Origin: Colwellia sp.
Lineage (GTDB): Bacteria > Pseudomonadota > Gammaproteobacteria > Enterobacterales > Alteromonadaceae
Reading direction: 5' to 3'
DNA: 64,000 bases
Assembly: GCA_013215465.1 (NCBI GenBank)
Contig: JABSOW010000002.1
Span: forward strand, 186,001 to 250,000
The notes beneath the pieces were generated by a model. It searched no databases and was not told where the DNA came from. It worked only from the letters and a program-made list of their open reading frames with translations. Within the stretch, counting starts at the first letter, position 1, and every line of letters starts with the position of its first letter. Shown here one piece after another: positions 44,001-49,566 of this stretch. A program made the position numbers and the translations under genes.

Positions 44001-46258
44001 TAGGTAAAAATGTTGTGGCAATTCAAGCCCATAGTCAAAGTGATGTACTATCTGGTGATGTTGTAGTTAATATATCTGGAGATGTATTTATTCTTAATAT
44101 TGATGATGCATTAGAAAGTGCTAGTTCATTAAATTCAATAGAAAAATATTCAGCAGGCATTGATCTGCAAAGTATAAGTGCGGATATTTCTGGTGATATT
44201 TCCCTTACCGTAAACGGTAATATTGACATGCGTAGCAATGGTCGGGCTGCTATTTTATTGTCATCAACGGGGGGCACTCAGTCGGGAAGCGTCACATTAA
44301 CTGTTACCGGTGATGTTATGGCAGTAGGAGACTCAATAAATGCTATTATTCTGGAAAGTATAAGTGATGATGTTGCGGGTAATATTACTTTTATTAACGC
44401 TGAAAATAACCGTATATATGCGGGTGATGGTGGAGTAGGGATTTCTATCATTGGCGGCGATCAAAATAATATTACGATAAACGGTATAATTCATACATCA
44501 GATAAATTGGGTGGTATGGCAATTCTTGGCTCTTCAGGCAATGATAATGTAATTAATAATAATTATTTTTATGGTCAGTTTGATTTAGGTGCTGGTGTAA
44601 ATAGTTTTATTAACAGTGAAAATGCAGTGTTTATCACTGGGGCAGAGTTAATACTTGAAGAGTCTGTTAGCGTAACAGAAGACTCAGAGGAATTATTATT
44701 AAGTGATGTTAGTCTAGCTAAGCCAGCTACTTTATCAGCACGTATTATTAGAAAATTAACAGAGGAAACCTTTGCAGAATTAGACTCTGCTACGAGTATT
44801 AGCGTAATGGAAAATTCTGGAGACTTGGTATTAAGTGATATTGATCTTGCTCAGTCGACTACCTTAACAGGAAGTTTTATCCAAAAATCAACAGGGAAAA
44901 CCTTCGCTGAATTAGACTTTTCTACGGATCTGATGGATCAATTTCTGGCTAGTGGTACAGCTGATCTTGATGGTGAAGTTTATATGTCGCTTCTTAACCC
45001 GCAGTTAATACCTGTTGGTACTTTTAGTAAGGTATTATTTGGTGGTGAAATGGGCGTGGTCGATAATGGACTAGTGTTATTTACCGCACCTTCGGTAGTG
45101 ATTAATTATGATCTTGATTATTCATCCGGTACGACGGCAAAGTTGAATTATAATGTTGACTTTGCTCCTCAATGGTTAAGTAAAAATCTTATCGGTGTTG
45201 GCGAACATTTTAATGAAATACAAAGGGCAGGTAGTTCGCCAGAGCTTTCAAATGTTATTATTAAGCTCATCTATGACGCTAATGAGGAAATTTATCGTAA
45301 TTCATTATCTCAAATATCCCCAGAACTTTATGGTATAGAGCAATCTGGACTTATACATAGCGCACAAAAATTTTCTTCACAAATGATGAGTTGTAGTGCC
45401 TCTGGGCAATATCATAAGCTAAATGGTGATACTTGTTTTTGGAGTTCTTATGGGAAAGAAAGTAGAAAACATGATGCTCATGGAGACTATAAAACCTTTA
45501 ATCAAGAACTTAGTGGTTGGTCAATAGGCGTTGAAAAGCCTTATAACAATTTTTGGTCTTTTGGTTTTGCTGGCTCGCAAATTACCGCTGACATTAATAG
45601 TGGTGATATTTGGAGTAGTGTCAGTGAAACCACTCAATATGGATTATCAGCTAACTATCGAGACGAAGATATTAAATTTTCTTCTAGTTTATCTTATGGA
45701 AAAAATGATTCCAAATCGCAGCGGAAAGGTTTTTTATTAGAATCATTTCAAACGCATTCGAACAGAAATATGACAGTATTAAGTGGCCTTTTAGGAATAT
45801 CGCACGACTTTAGCTTCGGCGTGATTCAACTCCGCCCTAAATTTGAATTTGGCTATAACCATTTACAAACTTCAGCGGCAAATGAAACAGGTGCTGAATT
45901 TCTAAATCTTAATGTAGACAGTAATTCGGAAACGTTTGTTTGGATTCAACCTGGAATTGAAGTAGGTTTTGAATATGAGTTTGAATCAAAGAACCGTTTT
46001 GGCATATTCTTTAATTTAGCAAGCCAACGTTATTTAGGTGAAAGCAATACTTATGTATTCTCAGGACTTGAAGGAGCCCCTATTGATGCTGATCCCATGA
46101 AAGTGGGTATTGATTTAGGAAAGTACTCACGAGTTGGTCAAATATCACTTAGCTTATTAACTAAGAGACACTGGCATCTACTTGCTACTTATAATTTATT
46201 AACGAGCGAACATTATCGTGCAGAAAGTGGAGAAGTGAAAATCTCAGTACCATTTTAA
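29033..46258 (+). CDS. Giant glycine-rich repetitive autotransporter adhesin-like protein with C-terminal beta-barrel
   Basis: Uninterrupted 5741-codon ORF; extended N-terminal signal region; dozens of AQSIGGGGGNGG units; Gly-poor beta-helix-like tail; autotransporter-type barrel ending EVKISVPF. Confidence 0.93.
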   Translation: MDYISVNHYRSQLMNPHIQQYLSFGFYKKLIAFCLLTILFFCDFFILSTALASPVCVNANPTETSVAGDIVLDPVSDTCVTVMGIIKYEDVNWGASEGVTASDVVYLVTESGDAILVQNDIGDKVFIIGDDPIVEYEINAVTDVDTNGYPESVELMPNGADPADSGTVFTNLISSAPAATPEGGGGGGAGDPAFNPATTTSGIINEVHTGSGGSGGKDGYGLQICWPWPISSCTLFGYSGTKGGDGDDGSNVNRTVLTGHGDISSTASNTKGIKVASVGGKGGNGGDAYGNFKAKSGGEGGEGGNVVLINHTDVSTSNSKSAAILVYSQSGKGGSGGTGYIFGSGGEGGASKDGGNVSVDNDGSLSTNGSNSHGVHVLTSGGSAGSGGASWGIVGSGGSGANAGNGGTTSVTNDGDIYTKGNDSHGVLAQSIGGTGGDGGSAGGIVSFGGSASSGGVGGSVNVTLESDSNIRTEGNGSSGVSAQSIGGGGGNSGSSGGIVSFGASGGSGNNAGTVTVNTHVGSQISTKGNYANGISAQSIGGGGGSAGATGGLVTFGGTGTGGGNGNTASVTNAGAITTEGTYSRGILAQSIGGGGGNGGGAGGLVTFGSSGGSGGNGGQVIVNNDGSSSAITTTGVSSDAIFAQSIGGGGGTAGATGGAVAFGGSSSSGGNASNVFVTNDGNLNTNGDYSRGIFAQSVGGGGGAGAAAGGIVTFGGSAGSGGNSGTVSVNSTSTGVITTQGQFADGIFAQSVGGGGGASGTAGGAVTFGGSGASAGNAKAVTVTNAANISTNDDFSRGIFAQSIGGSGGAAGSSGGAVTFGGDSGSGGTSGVVTVTNNTTGAVITTGNISTIGVFSDAIFAQSIGGGGGSAGASGGVVTLGGGSGVGGVAGDVIVNNHANLLTDGEYSRGIFAQSIGGGGGAGGIAAGIVNLGGDGASGGDAGSVDIGNSGYISTKSIFSDAIFAQSIGGGGGSAGDAGGVVNLGGSGSSGGTAQTVTVINSGTLITSGDNSRGIFAQSIGGGGGTGGDAFGVINIGGTGDAAGDAADVDVTNNGSIQTNGNRADGVFAQSIGGGGGNGGSAIGVVSIGGSASSGGLSGEVIAINEGQITTNGEDSRGIFAQSVGGGGGNGGGGTSGSLFVGFSLGGEGGNGGDGDKVTINLDKNQSSYSDTSSSIYTLGDRATGVLAQSVGGGGGNGGDSITGSLGAFGSVSVAIGGNAGSGGEGGIVSMSGAGSIATEGDLAAGVVLQSVGGGGGNGGMSIAGSAAAGPAGGAVSVSLGGEGGDGGIGGTVTTSNADMNITTSGDQSSGYIAQSVGGGGGNGGLSVAATASAGAVASGSISVGLGGNAGEGGEGGTVNVEFGGLVTTTGDQSDAVLIQSVGGGGGNGGVTVGASAAGAGVGSGTISVGLGGTGAKGGNAGTVDADITADISTDGDGSDGLVIQAIGGGGGNGGMSITAGVAGAGVGAASVAVGLGGSGDEGGEANVVTANYDGILLTQGDNSTGILAQAVGGGGGNGGGTVTATLTGAGTGAGNINVGLGGSAGGGGIGGVSGIDVAVSLITAGQVQTLGNNSAAIVAQSVGGGGGNGGFIIVAGGAGAGVGAAAVAVGIGGSGGDGGAGKDVEATIDSDIQTQGDNSSAVIVQSIGGGGGNGGILVSATMAAAGTGSASASVGIGGSGGGGGNAGKIDSAVTSNILTLGDNSAGVLAQSVGGGGGNSGLNVTASVTAAGTGAAGAAVGIGGSGGDGGDSDSVVSDVVGYIETQGNNANGIVTQSIGGGGGNGGIVIAGSLTAAGTGSAGVAVGLGGSGGGGGDSNNVTSTVVANVNTSGNGSNGVIAQSLGGGGGTGSLTVTGVVALSGTGAGSVGVGLGGSGGGGGNASVVINDVTGDVTTLGNDATGIVAQSLGGGGGIGGIAITGSLTAAGTGAAGVAVGIGGSGGSGGMSSTVNNTVTGDVWTQGIGSDGVLAQSIGGGGGNGGISIVGTVSLVGTGAGAVAVGIGGSGGSGGVSDAVTNNVMGNVTTLAADSSAIVAQSIGGGGGNGGITITGTLTASGKGAGGVAVGIGGSGGEGGQSSTVANTVVGNVRTEGDTSSGVLAQSVAGGGGNGSISITAAVSLSGTGAGAVAVGLGGTGGDGGNSDAVTNSVTGDVITLGNESSGVIAQSLGGGGGNGGISIAGTLAASGKGAGGVAVGIGGSGGTGGQSSTVDNTIDGNVITVGNESNGVLAQSIGGGGGNGGIAIAGAVALASDGAGAISVGIGGSGGTGSASAAVTNNITGDITTSGSQSSAVIAQSLGGGGGNGGLTIAGALTATKKFSGSVSVGVGGSAGDGGTSSTVNNTITGNVITAGDESMGVVAQSIGGGGGNGGMSVTAGVSLIIDSSGTSGAIGVGVGGSGGSGTASDAVINNVTGDVSTTGIKASAIVAQSIGGGGGNGGMSITGTLAISKNNSGSVAVGVGGSGGDGGTSSAVDNIVIGDIATLGDESMGVLVQSIGGGGGNGGLSIAGALSFSLGDSGTSGAIGIGVGGTGGTGGASGAVTNSVAGNVNTSGDNASAIIAQSIGGGGGNGGLTITAGIVVTKNNGGALGVGIGGSGGDGGVSSMVNNTVVGNVNTVGENSMGILAQSVGGGGGNGGLSITGAVSLAADSAAALGIGIGGTGGSGGNSAVVINNVSGNVRTKGLSASGIVAQSIGGGGGTGGISIAGSLSVTKKNSGALAVGIGGFGGDGGQASTVLNTVVANIITSGDQAIGILAQSVGGGGGAGGINISGAVSASVSASSEESIAAAIGLGGFGGGGGDAGYVSNNFTGIALTYGVGASAVMAQSVGGGGGAGGTNISGSASFSMDGSSAAIGVGVGGFGGDGGDAGNVTSIVATKLIQTIGANAIGVIAQSTGGGGGTGGINIAGALNFTDDSTGAAIGLGVGGFGGGGGNAGNTDLTVIGDVKTSGDEAHAIVSQSVGGGGGVGGLNVSGAVSFSKNDANTTSVAIGLGGFGGSGGDAGNASLVYEGTVNAPWSFVKDDYLAPSKHKSITGSHGLVSQSIGGSGGMGGVNISGGISYSGSNAGTSNGSGNSLVLGIGGFGGGGGNAGSASVVVTGGNSITAHGDDGSAIFAQSVGGGGGAGAINVSAGITSDTPLIFGVGGFGGDGGTAGSVIVNAVTDLYADGKNATGLTAQSLGGGGGNGALNITGGGSYNSAGSNSSVVFGVGGFGGAGNIAGDVNVNHTGSINVQGQYGHGILAQSISGGGGNGGLNVSGSANWTSDTASSAQNFSVVGGIGGFAGSGADAGNVVVESSGVIITNGDGARGIFAQSIGGGGGTGGMNITTNISKEANPLTLGIGGFGGGGGHAGNVTVTRGNSLNFAGLILTQATVTGTLELKNDDDSTEIIDLLGSASHGIEASSIGGGGGDAGMNFNLTYSSAGSTSNDGSGQGSGSGSTSSTDRSVPSSTGVDDSVIPQYNAVLAELEGRQSSNSATDTQPTKDAYSANLMIGGAGGEAGDGGVVSVENYGNIETHNNSSYGILAQSIGGGGGNATFNIAVGYAPNTRSLNVAIGGAVGDGGIGKNVTVVQDGNITTFGKDSVGILAQSLGGGGGNAGMDFAYTNTSEGKLSFTLGRQGGTGGEGGNVGIISAGNISTSGDNAYGIQAQSVGNGGGNSSAYSVSGALPDSNGESGQSLKISVGIEGGVGGFAGTVDVDAAGVIATTGYKAFGILAQSIGGGGGNGGTASVKASSSNVSLVLGGVGGEGGYGNAVSVISDAVVTTEGDNATGIFAQSIGGGGGTGGSVKTAGKVSGGNSLVLAIGGNGGVGATSDVVSVDHDGIVVTKGSNAHGILAQSIGGGGGNADYIRSFIYNQNVTNTSSNVVSIAVGGTGGTGAISGNVIVNNSGGIETFLEKSIGIFAQSIGGGGGNANKIYSSIISSGEGTSANIALGGSGGTGAMSGNVVVTNHDDSSIFSGVIVTHGHGSHGIAAMSIGGGGGESASNIAGNMRDGTNGNALAVSIGGSGGDGGTSGTVNVSNDGTIITYGDVAHGILAQSIGGGGGNAASTYATSLRANENSNAAYSIGGQGGSGNTSENVTVFNSGTITTNGTKSYGILAQSIGGGGGNGSLSIAAASGTYNSASGSIKNFAIGGFGGAGGDSGDVLVDHTGVITVNGDHSYGIYAQSVSGGGGSMGYSLSAPVTSVLTHILKLTNGGDGSDGEAGTITVNLDGDINVNGNNSHAVFIQSVNGGGGDVDIFMDLSLEAQSAGEGTVDIEDNLSTVEEIMAAIDNSFVGIALDFGSNLVDEANGAVVNLIQEGEVWLLGEDSSGISVQTVGGGGGSNYIDLTVYEQQEASIEVNIGSTDSTNSSGGDVAYERSGNVVIQGDGSGGANIQSIGGGGGSLTMDINELGMPVAVNSESSESSVALRSSAAASAESVGLITAHTANISLGATGGLANNGGTMKVNFVDDVITTGNRAPAIMIQSIGAGGGDLRLSGLDQLALNIGGTKGASGNGGAIGFTNSGNISTAGYLSHGIILQSVGGGGGFVLTDIDENDMSIVLQDDNEGNGGDINLTQTGNIYVEGAGSMGIVAQSLGGGGGIVDDYFASSAGGEGTSGNINIKSTGDITSMGDYGKAIFAQSDGTDGSGNVTLDLNGNIATYGLDGRGVYARSSSSKKAAGDILFQLTGSAIAGGTSSIGIDLLTMSALKSSDISVVLDADIGALGDNSQGIFFRSISDTISGDIALNSSGAVVAAGEGSTAVNMLSQGNDASSVVQINLIGDIEASGVNSAGIIAKSISLSGSSEKVIFELIGNVLATNDSSTAVTLLSQGDSSSGLVSLHVDGAVEAFGNNAIGIDAQSLSNSDAGDVFSKLDGNLLVSGAGSHGLLASSVSAGSAGDITFDLKGIALAAGEGATAIELISNGGIESGAVTMSLADNLVVNGNNSKGVLAASISNNIADAVSFNMAGSLKVNGDNATGINLMSNGAMQSGEIVASLDGNTIAIGKNVVAIQAHSQSDVLSGDVVVNISGDVFILNIDDALESASSLNSIEKYSAGIDLQSISADISGDISLTVNGNIDMRSNGRAAILLSSTGGTQSGSVTLTVTGDVMAVGDSINAIILESISDDVAGNITFINAENNRIYAGDGGVGISIIGGDQNNITINGIIHTSDKLGGMAILGSSGNDNVINNNYFYGQFDLGAGVNSFINSENAVFITGAELILEESVSVTEDSEELLLSDVSLAKPATLSARIIRKLTEETFAELDSATSISVMENSGDLVLSDIDLAQSTTLTGSFIQKSTGKTFAELDFSTDLMDQFLASGTADLDGEVYMSLLNPQLIPVGTFSKVLFGGEMGVVDNGLVLFTAPSVVINYDLDYSSGTTAKLNYNVDFAPQWLSKNLIGVGEHFNEIQRAGSSPELSNVIIKLIYDANEEIYRNSLSQISPELYGIEQSGLIHSAQKFSSQMMSCSASGQYHKLNGDTCFWSSYGKESRKHDAHGDYKTFNQELSGWSIGVEKPYNNFWSFGFAGSQITADINSGDIWSSVSETTQYGLSANYRDEDIKFSSSLSYGKNDSKSQRKGFLLESFQTHSNRNMTVLSGLLGISHDFSFGVIQLRPKFEFGYNHLQTSAANETGAEFLNLNVDSNSETFVWIQPGIEVGFEYEFESKNRFGIFFNLASQRYLGESNTYVFSGLEGAPIDADPMKVGIDLGKYSRVGQISLSLLTKRHWHLLATYNLLTSEHYRAESGEVKISVPF
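30320..32399 (+). repeat. Autotransporter repeat block I (about 52-54 aa units)
   Basis: Successive AQS codon positions are 156 or 162 bp apart in most cases (also 165 and 180); alternating SRGIFAQS / SDAIFAQS in part of the block. Confidence 0.85.
32783..37304 (+). repeat. Autotransporter repeat block II (65-aa / 195-bp units)
   Basis: 23 consecutive Q-codon-to-Q-codon intervals, 20 exactly 195 bp, the others 204, 204 and 213 bp. Confidence 0.92.
43000..44400 (+). repeat. Autotransporter repeat block III (Gly-poor, about 31-aa half units, roughly 63-aa dimers)
   Basis: STAVNMLSQGNDAS / STAVTLLSQGDSSS repeat 189 bp apart; alternating SxGIxAxS and TAIxLxSxG half-units. Confidence 0.65.
44672..44935 (+). 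repeat. 44-aa tandem duplication before the barrel
   Basis: VTEDSEELLLSDVSLAKPATLSARIIRKLTEETFAELDSATS versus VMENSGDLVLSDIDLAQSTTLTGSFIQKSTGKTFAELDFSTD, offset 132 bp. Confidence 0.8.
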
Positions 46259-46490
46259 ATTAAGTTATGTTTTATTTCCTTCTTACCTTCTTTAAAGGGA
46301 TAACACTCTAGTTTGAAGTTAGTTCAAATGATCATAAGAAAATAAATTATTTATTTAAGTGGTTTTCGAGGAGATTACCGTATAACACAACCACTTTAGT
46401 TAATTGATCTTCCACCGATTTAAATATTATGAATTATCAGCATTAAGTGACAGTGATAGAGAAAATTTCATCAGGAAATTGGTAAAAATA

Positions 46491-46515
46491 AACCTACTCA
46501 ATTTAAGAGTAGGTT
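46491..46515. terminator. Hairpin between the autotransporter and lacI-type gene
   Basis: Perfect stem AACCTACTC / GAGTAGGTT with a 7-nt loop. Confidence 0.4.
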
Positions 46516-46657
46516 CTCTTGAAAAAGGCTCTTGATACCGCTTTAATTTATAATGATCTTGCTATGGATCCTTGAGCCGATACTATATACTTCTCTTGTT
46601 TGCTCAGGTATATTCTTGTTATCTTCGTTTTAAACACATTGTTTAGAGGTTATCCAA

Positions 46658-47680
46658 GTGAAAGAAAAAGCTACCTCTTTTGATATCGCCTATCAGGCGG
46701 GTGTTTCTCAGTCAACAGTATCTAGAGCACTACGAAATAGTCCTTTAGTTAATGAAGCAACGCGACAAAAAATTCAGGCTATTGCCAAAGAATTAAATTA
46801 CAAAGTAGACAAAAACGCGAGTAACTTACGCTCACAGCATTGTGACACCATTGCCTTGTTACTCTTTGAAGACCCTACTAATGATGACTCAGCCATCAAT
46901 CCTTTTTTTCTTTCTATGTTAGGTAGCATAACTCGAGCTTGCGCGGATAAAGGTTATGATCTATTAGTTTCTTTCCAACAAGCAAGTAATGATTGGCATG
47001 CTGATTTTGAAGACAGTAATAAAGCTGATGGGTTAATTTTACTCGGTTATGGTGATTATGTTGATTTTGAAGAAAAACTAATTAAATTGAGTGAACAAGG
47101 AACACATTTTGTGCGCTGGGGGGCAGAAGTCAAAAATTTACCCATTGTTTCTATAGGCTGTGATAATTATCTTGGTGGCAAAGAAATTACTGAGCACGTG
47201 ATTAAGCAAGGTCGAAAACACTTTGCTTTTTTAGGTAGCGCCTCTAGCCATGCACCCGAATTTTTTGATCGTTATAAAGGTCACTGCCAAGCACTTAAAG
47301 ATAATAACTTAGTTGTGAATAGCAATATGCAGTTTAATGCTCTGTATACTGAAGAAGCCGGTTATAAGGCTGCTTGTGAATTGATAGCAAGTGGTGAAAA
47401 ATTTGATGCAATTTGTGCCGCCTGTGATTTAATCGCGGTAGGTGCTATGCGAGCCTTACATGAGTGTCAGCTTTCAATCCCAGAGCAAGTCGTGGTCGTG
47501 GGCTTTGATGATATTGCTATTGCTAGTTTTACTTTCCCTCCTTTAACAACCGTTAAGCAAGATACTCAATTAGCCGGTGAGCTATTAGTGAACACCTTAC
47601 TTGAATCGATTAATGGTAAAGAGACTTCAACCACCTTAATATCGCCAGAATTAGTGATCAGGAAATCTTGTGGATGTTAA
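46658..47680 (+). CDS. LacI-family transcriptional regulator (probable malto-oligosaccharide regulator)
   Basis: N-terminal HTH TSFDIAYQAGVSQSTVSRALRNSPLVNEATRQKI; periplasmic-binding-like effector domain; neighbours GH31/GH13 genes. Confidence 0.92.
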   Translation: MKEKATSFDIAYQAGVSQSTVSRALRNSPLVNEATRQKIQAIAKELNYKVDKNASNLRSQHCDTIALLLFEDPTNDDSAINPFFLSMLGSITRACADKGYDLLVSFQQASNDWHADFEDSNKADGLILLGYGDYVDFEEKLIKLSEQGTHFVRWGAEVKNLPIVSIGCDNYLGGKEITEHVIKQGRKHFAFLGSASSHAPEFFDRYKGHCQALKDNNLVVNSNMQFNALYTEEAGYKAACELIASGEKFDAICAACDLIAVGAMRALHECQLSIPEQVVVVGFDDIAIASFTFPPLTTVKQDTQLAGELLVNTLLESINGKETSTTLISPELVIRKSCGC

Positions 47681-47703
47681 CGATTCAGCTTCTCGCTGAA
47701 TCG
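47681..47703. terminator. Hairpin immediately after the LacI-family gene
   Basis: CGATTCAGC TTCTC GCTGAATCG perfect 9-bp stem. Confidence 0.45.
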
Positions 47704-47743
47704 TGCATCTTGAGGTGGCTTGAGTATAATATGATTGACGTTC

Positions 47744-49255
47744 CTATTGCGCGGTTACTTCCTCTTTATCTGTAACGGATTTCTCTTCTACACCATCTTT
47801 GACAAAATACACTGACAGAGCCGCTAATACCATTGAGATACCAGCCATCATAATAATGTAAACCGCTTGGTTATCAAAAATGCTTGTTAATATCCAACCA
47901 GCAAAAATACCTGAAACAATTTGAGGGGCAGCAATAGTGAAGTTAAATATTCCCATATAAACACCCGTTTGTTTCACTGGTAATGAACCCGCCAAAATCG
48001 CGTAAGGCATCGCCAAAATAGCTGCCCAAGCCATACCAATACCCACCATAGGTAAAAATAACGTAACAGCACCTTGTGGCACTTCAATTTGAGTAATACC
48101 CAAGTTGACTATGGTTAGTTCTGGATTTTGTATCAGCATAATACTTAAGAAGCCAATACCGCCAGCCAGTAGTGATAGTGAATAAGTCAGCTTGCGACCA
48201 ACTTTGTTGGCAATTTTTGCCATAAACAATGAAGCAATAGCAGCAAAAAACATATAAGCTGCGAAGATGATACCCACCCAATCGCCAGCGGTGCCTTTCG
48301 CTTGAGCGATATGCTCAGGAATGGTACCAATGGACTCTAAGTAATGGGGATCAAACCATTTCGCCTCTATCCCCCAAATATGCTGAGTGATCGCCGGCGT
48401 GGTATAAACCCACATAATAAATAATGCAAACCAAGAGAAAAATTGCACTAAAGCCAGTTGTTTCATGGTGGTTGGCATAGTTTTCATTAAGCCAAAAAAC
48501 TCAGTTAATTTTTCACCAAGTGAGCGCTCTATATCACTTTTTTCTAATGGCGCTAACCCGTGGGTGCCAGGTGCATATTCTTTGGTTCTAAATACTGTCC
48601 ACAATACTGAGCCTAGCATTACTGAAGCGCCAATATAAAAGGCCCAAATGACCGATGGTGCCACACTGCCTGCACTAGCGGTATTATCTAAACCAATAAC
48701 ATTAGTTAATATAAATGGCATGATAGAGCCACAAACACCACCAATATTAATTAAGAAGGATTGAATTGAATAACCTACATTACGTTGCTCGCTTGGTACC
48801 ATATCTGACACTAAAGCGCGAAATGGTTGAAAAGCCAAATTAAAAGAGGCGTCCATTAATGCTAGCATCATAGCGCCAAAAAATAAGGGGGTAATAAAGC
48901 CGGCTAAGGTTGCTGAATTTGGCATTAATAACATGCCAATAGCGGCAGTAAACCCGCCTGCTAAAATGTAAGGATTACGTCTTCCTAAACGATTCCAGGT
49001 TCGGTCTGACGCAGAGCCGACGATTGGCTGGATTAGTAAACCCATGATGGGAGCGACTAACCAAAATAACGATAATGAATGTAAATCAGCACCTAAATCT
49101 GAAAGTATGCGGCTGGCATTGGCATTTTGTAAAGCAAAGCCAAATTGAACGCCTAAAAAGCCGAAACTGACATTCCATATTTGCCAAAAACTAAGGCGTG
49201 GTTTTTGATGTATTGTGTTTGTTCTTTTATTGGTATCGGCATCAGTCGTGGTCAT
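47744..49255 (-). CDS. MFS sugar transporter (GPH/SLC45-like, probable maltose/malto-oligosaccharide importer)
   Basis: 12-TM MFS pattern; SFGFLGVQFGFALQNANASRI; GSASDRTWNRLGRRNPYI; locus context. Confidence 0.88.
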   Translation of the reverse strand: MTTTDADTNKRTNTIHQKPRLSFWQIWNVSFGFLGVQFGFALQNANASRILSDLGADLHSLSLFWLVAPIMGLLIQPIVGSASDRTWNRLGRRNPYILAGGFTAAIGMLLMPNSATLAGFITPLFFGAMMLALMDASFNLAFQPFRALVSDMVPSEQRNVGYSIQSFLINIGGVCGSIMPFILTNVIGLDNTASAGSVAPSVIWAFYIGASVMLGSVLWTVFRTKEYAPGTHGLAPLEKSDIERSLGEKLTEFFGLMKTMPTTMKQLALVQFFSWFALFIMWVYTTPAITQHIWGIEAKWFDPHYLESIGTIPEHIAQAKGTAGDWVGIIFAAYMFFAAIASLFMAKIANKVGRKLTYSLSLLAGGIGFLSIMLIQNPELTIVNLGITQIEVPQGAVTLFLPMVGIGMAWAAILAMPYAILAGSLPVKQTGVYMGIFNFTIAAPQIVSGIFAGWILTSIFDNQAVYIIMMAGISMVLAALSVYFVKDGVEEKSVTDKEEVTAQ

Positions 49256-49294
49256 GTAGCGGACTCTTATATAAATTATTTCAGCTAGTTTAAT

Positions 49295-49326
49295 AAAAAA
49301 AGCACCCGTTAAGAGTGCTTATGGCC
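49295..49326 (-). terminator. Intrinsic-terminator-like hairpin between the GH31 gene and the MFS gene
   Basis: Minus strand AAGCAC TCTTAACGG GTGCTTTTTTTA: 6-bp stem plus T-run, about 40 nt before the MFS start codon. Confidence 0.6.
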
Positions 49327-49442
49327 TAACAAAACAAGGCAAATATCAAACAACAAGGGGATCAAAATGAATAGGCATTAGCTAAGTCGAATCATTTCAA
49401 TAATCTCAATATACTAACTATCGCTAAGAACAGCTATCTCTT

Positions 49443-49454
49443 ACATACGTATTC
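49443..49454. promoter_or_regulatory. Putative LacI-family operator (ACATACGTATTC)
   Basis: ATACGTAT palindromic core upstream of the MFS gene. Confidence 0.65.
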
Positions 49455-49566
49455 AGTAGTGTAATAAAGCTATTTTTGCTTTCAATATACAAAGCGATAA
49501 GCTCACTTAAGCTCAAAGGATAGTTAGTACCGTCAATGTCGGCAATTTAATTGACTATTTTTTTCT

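Noticed and set aside
29033-46258. CRISPR-like or satellite DNA array
   Set aside because: Periodicity is in frame within one open reading frame, units vary in sequence and there are no repeat/spacer units.
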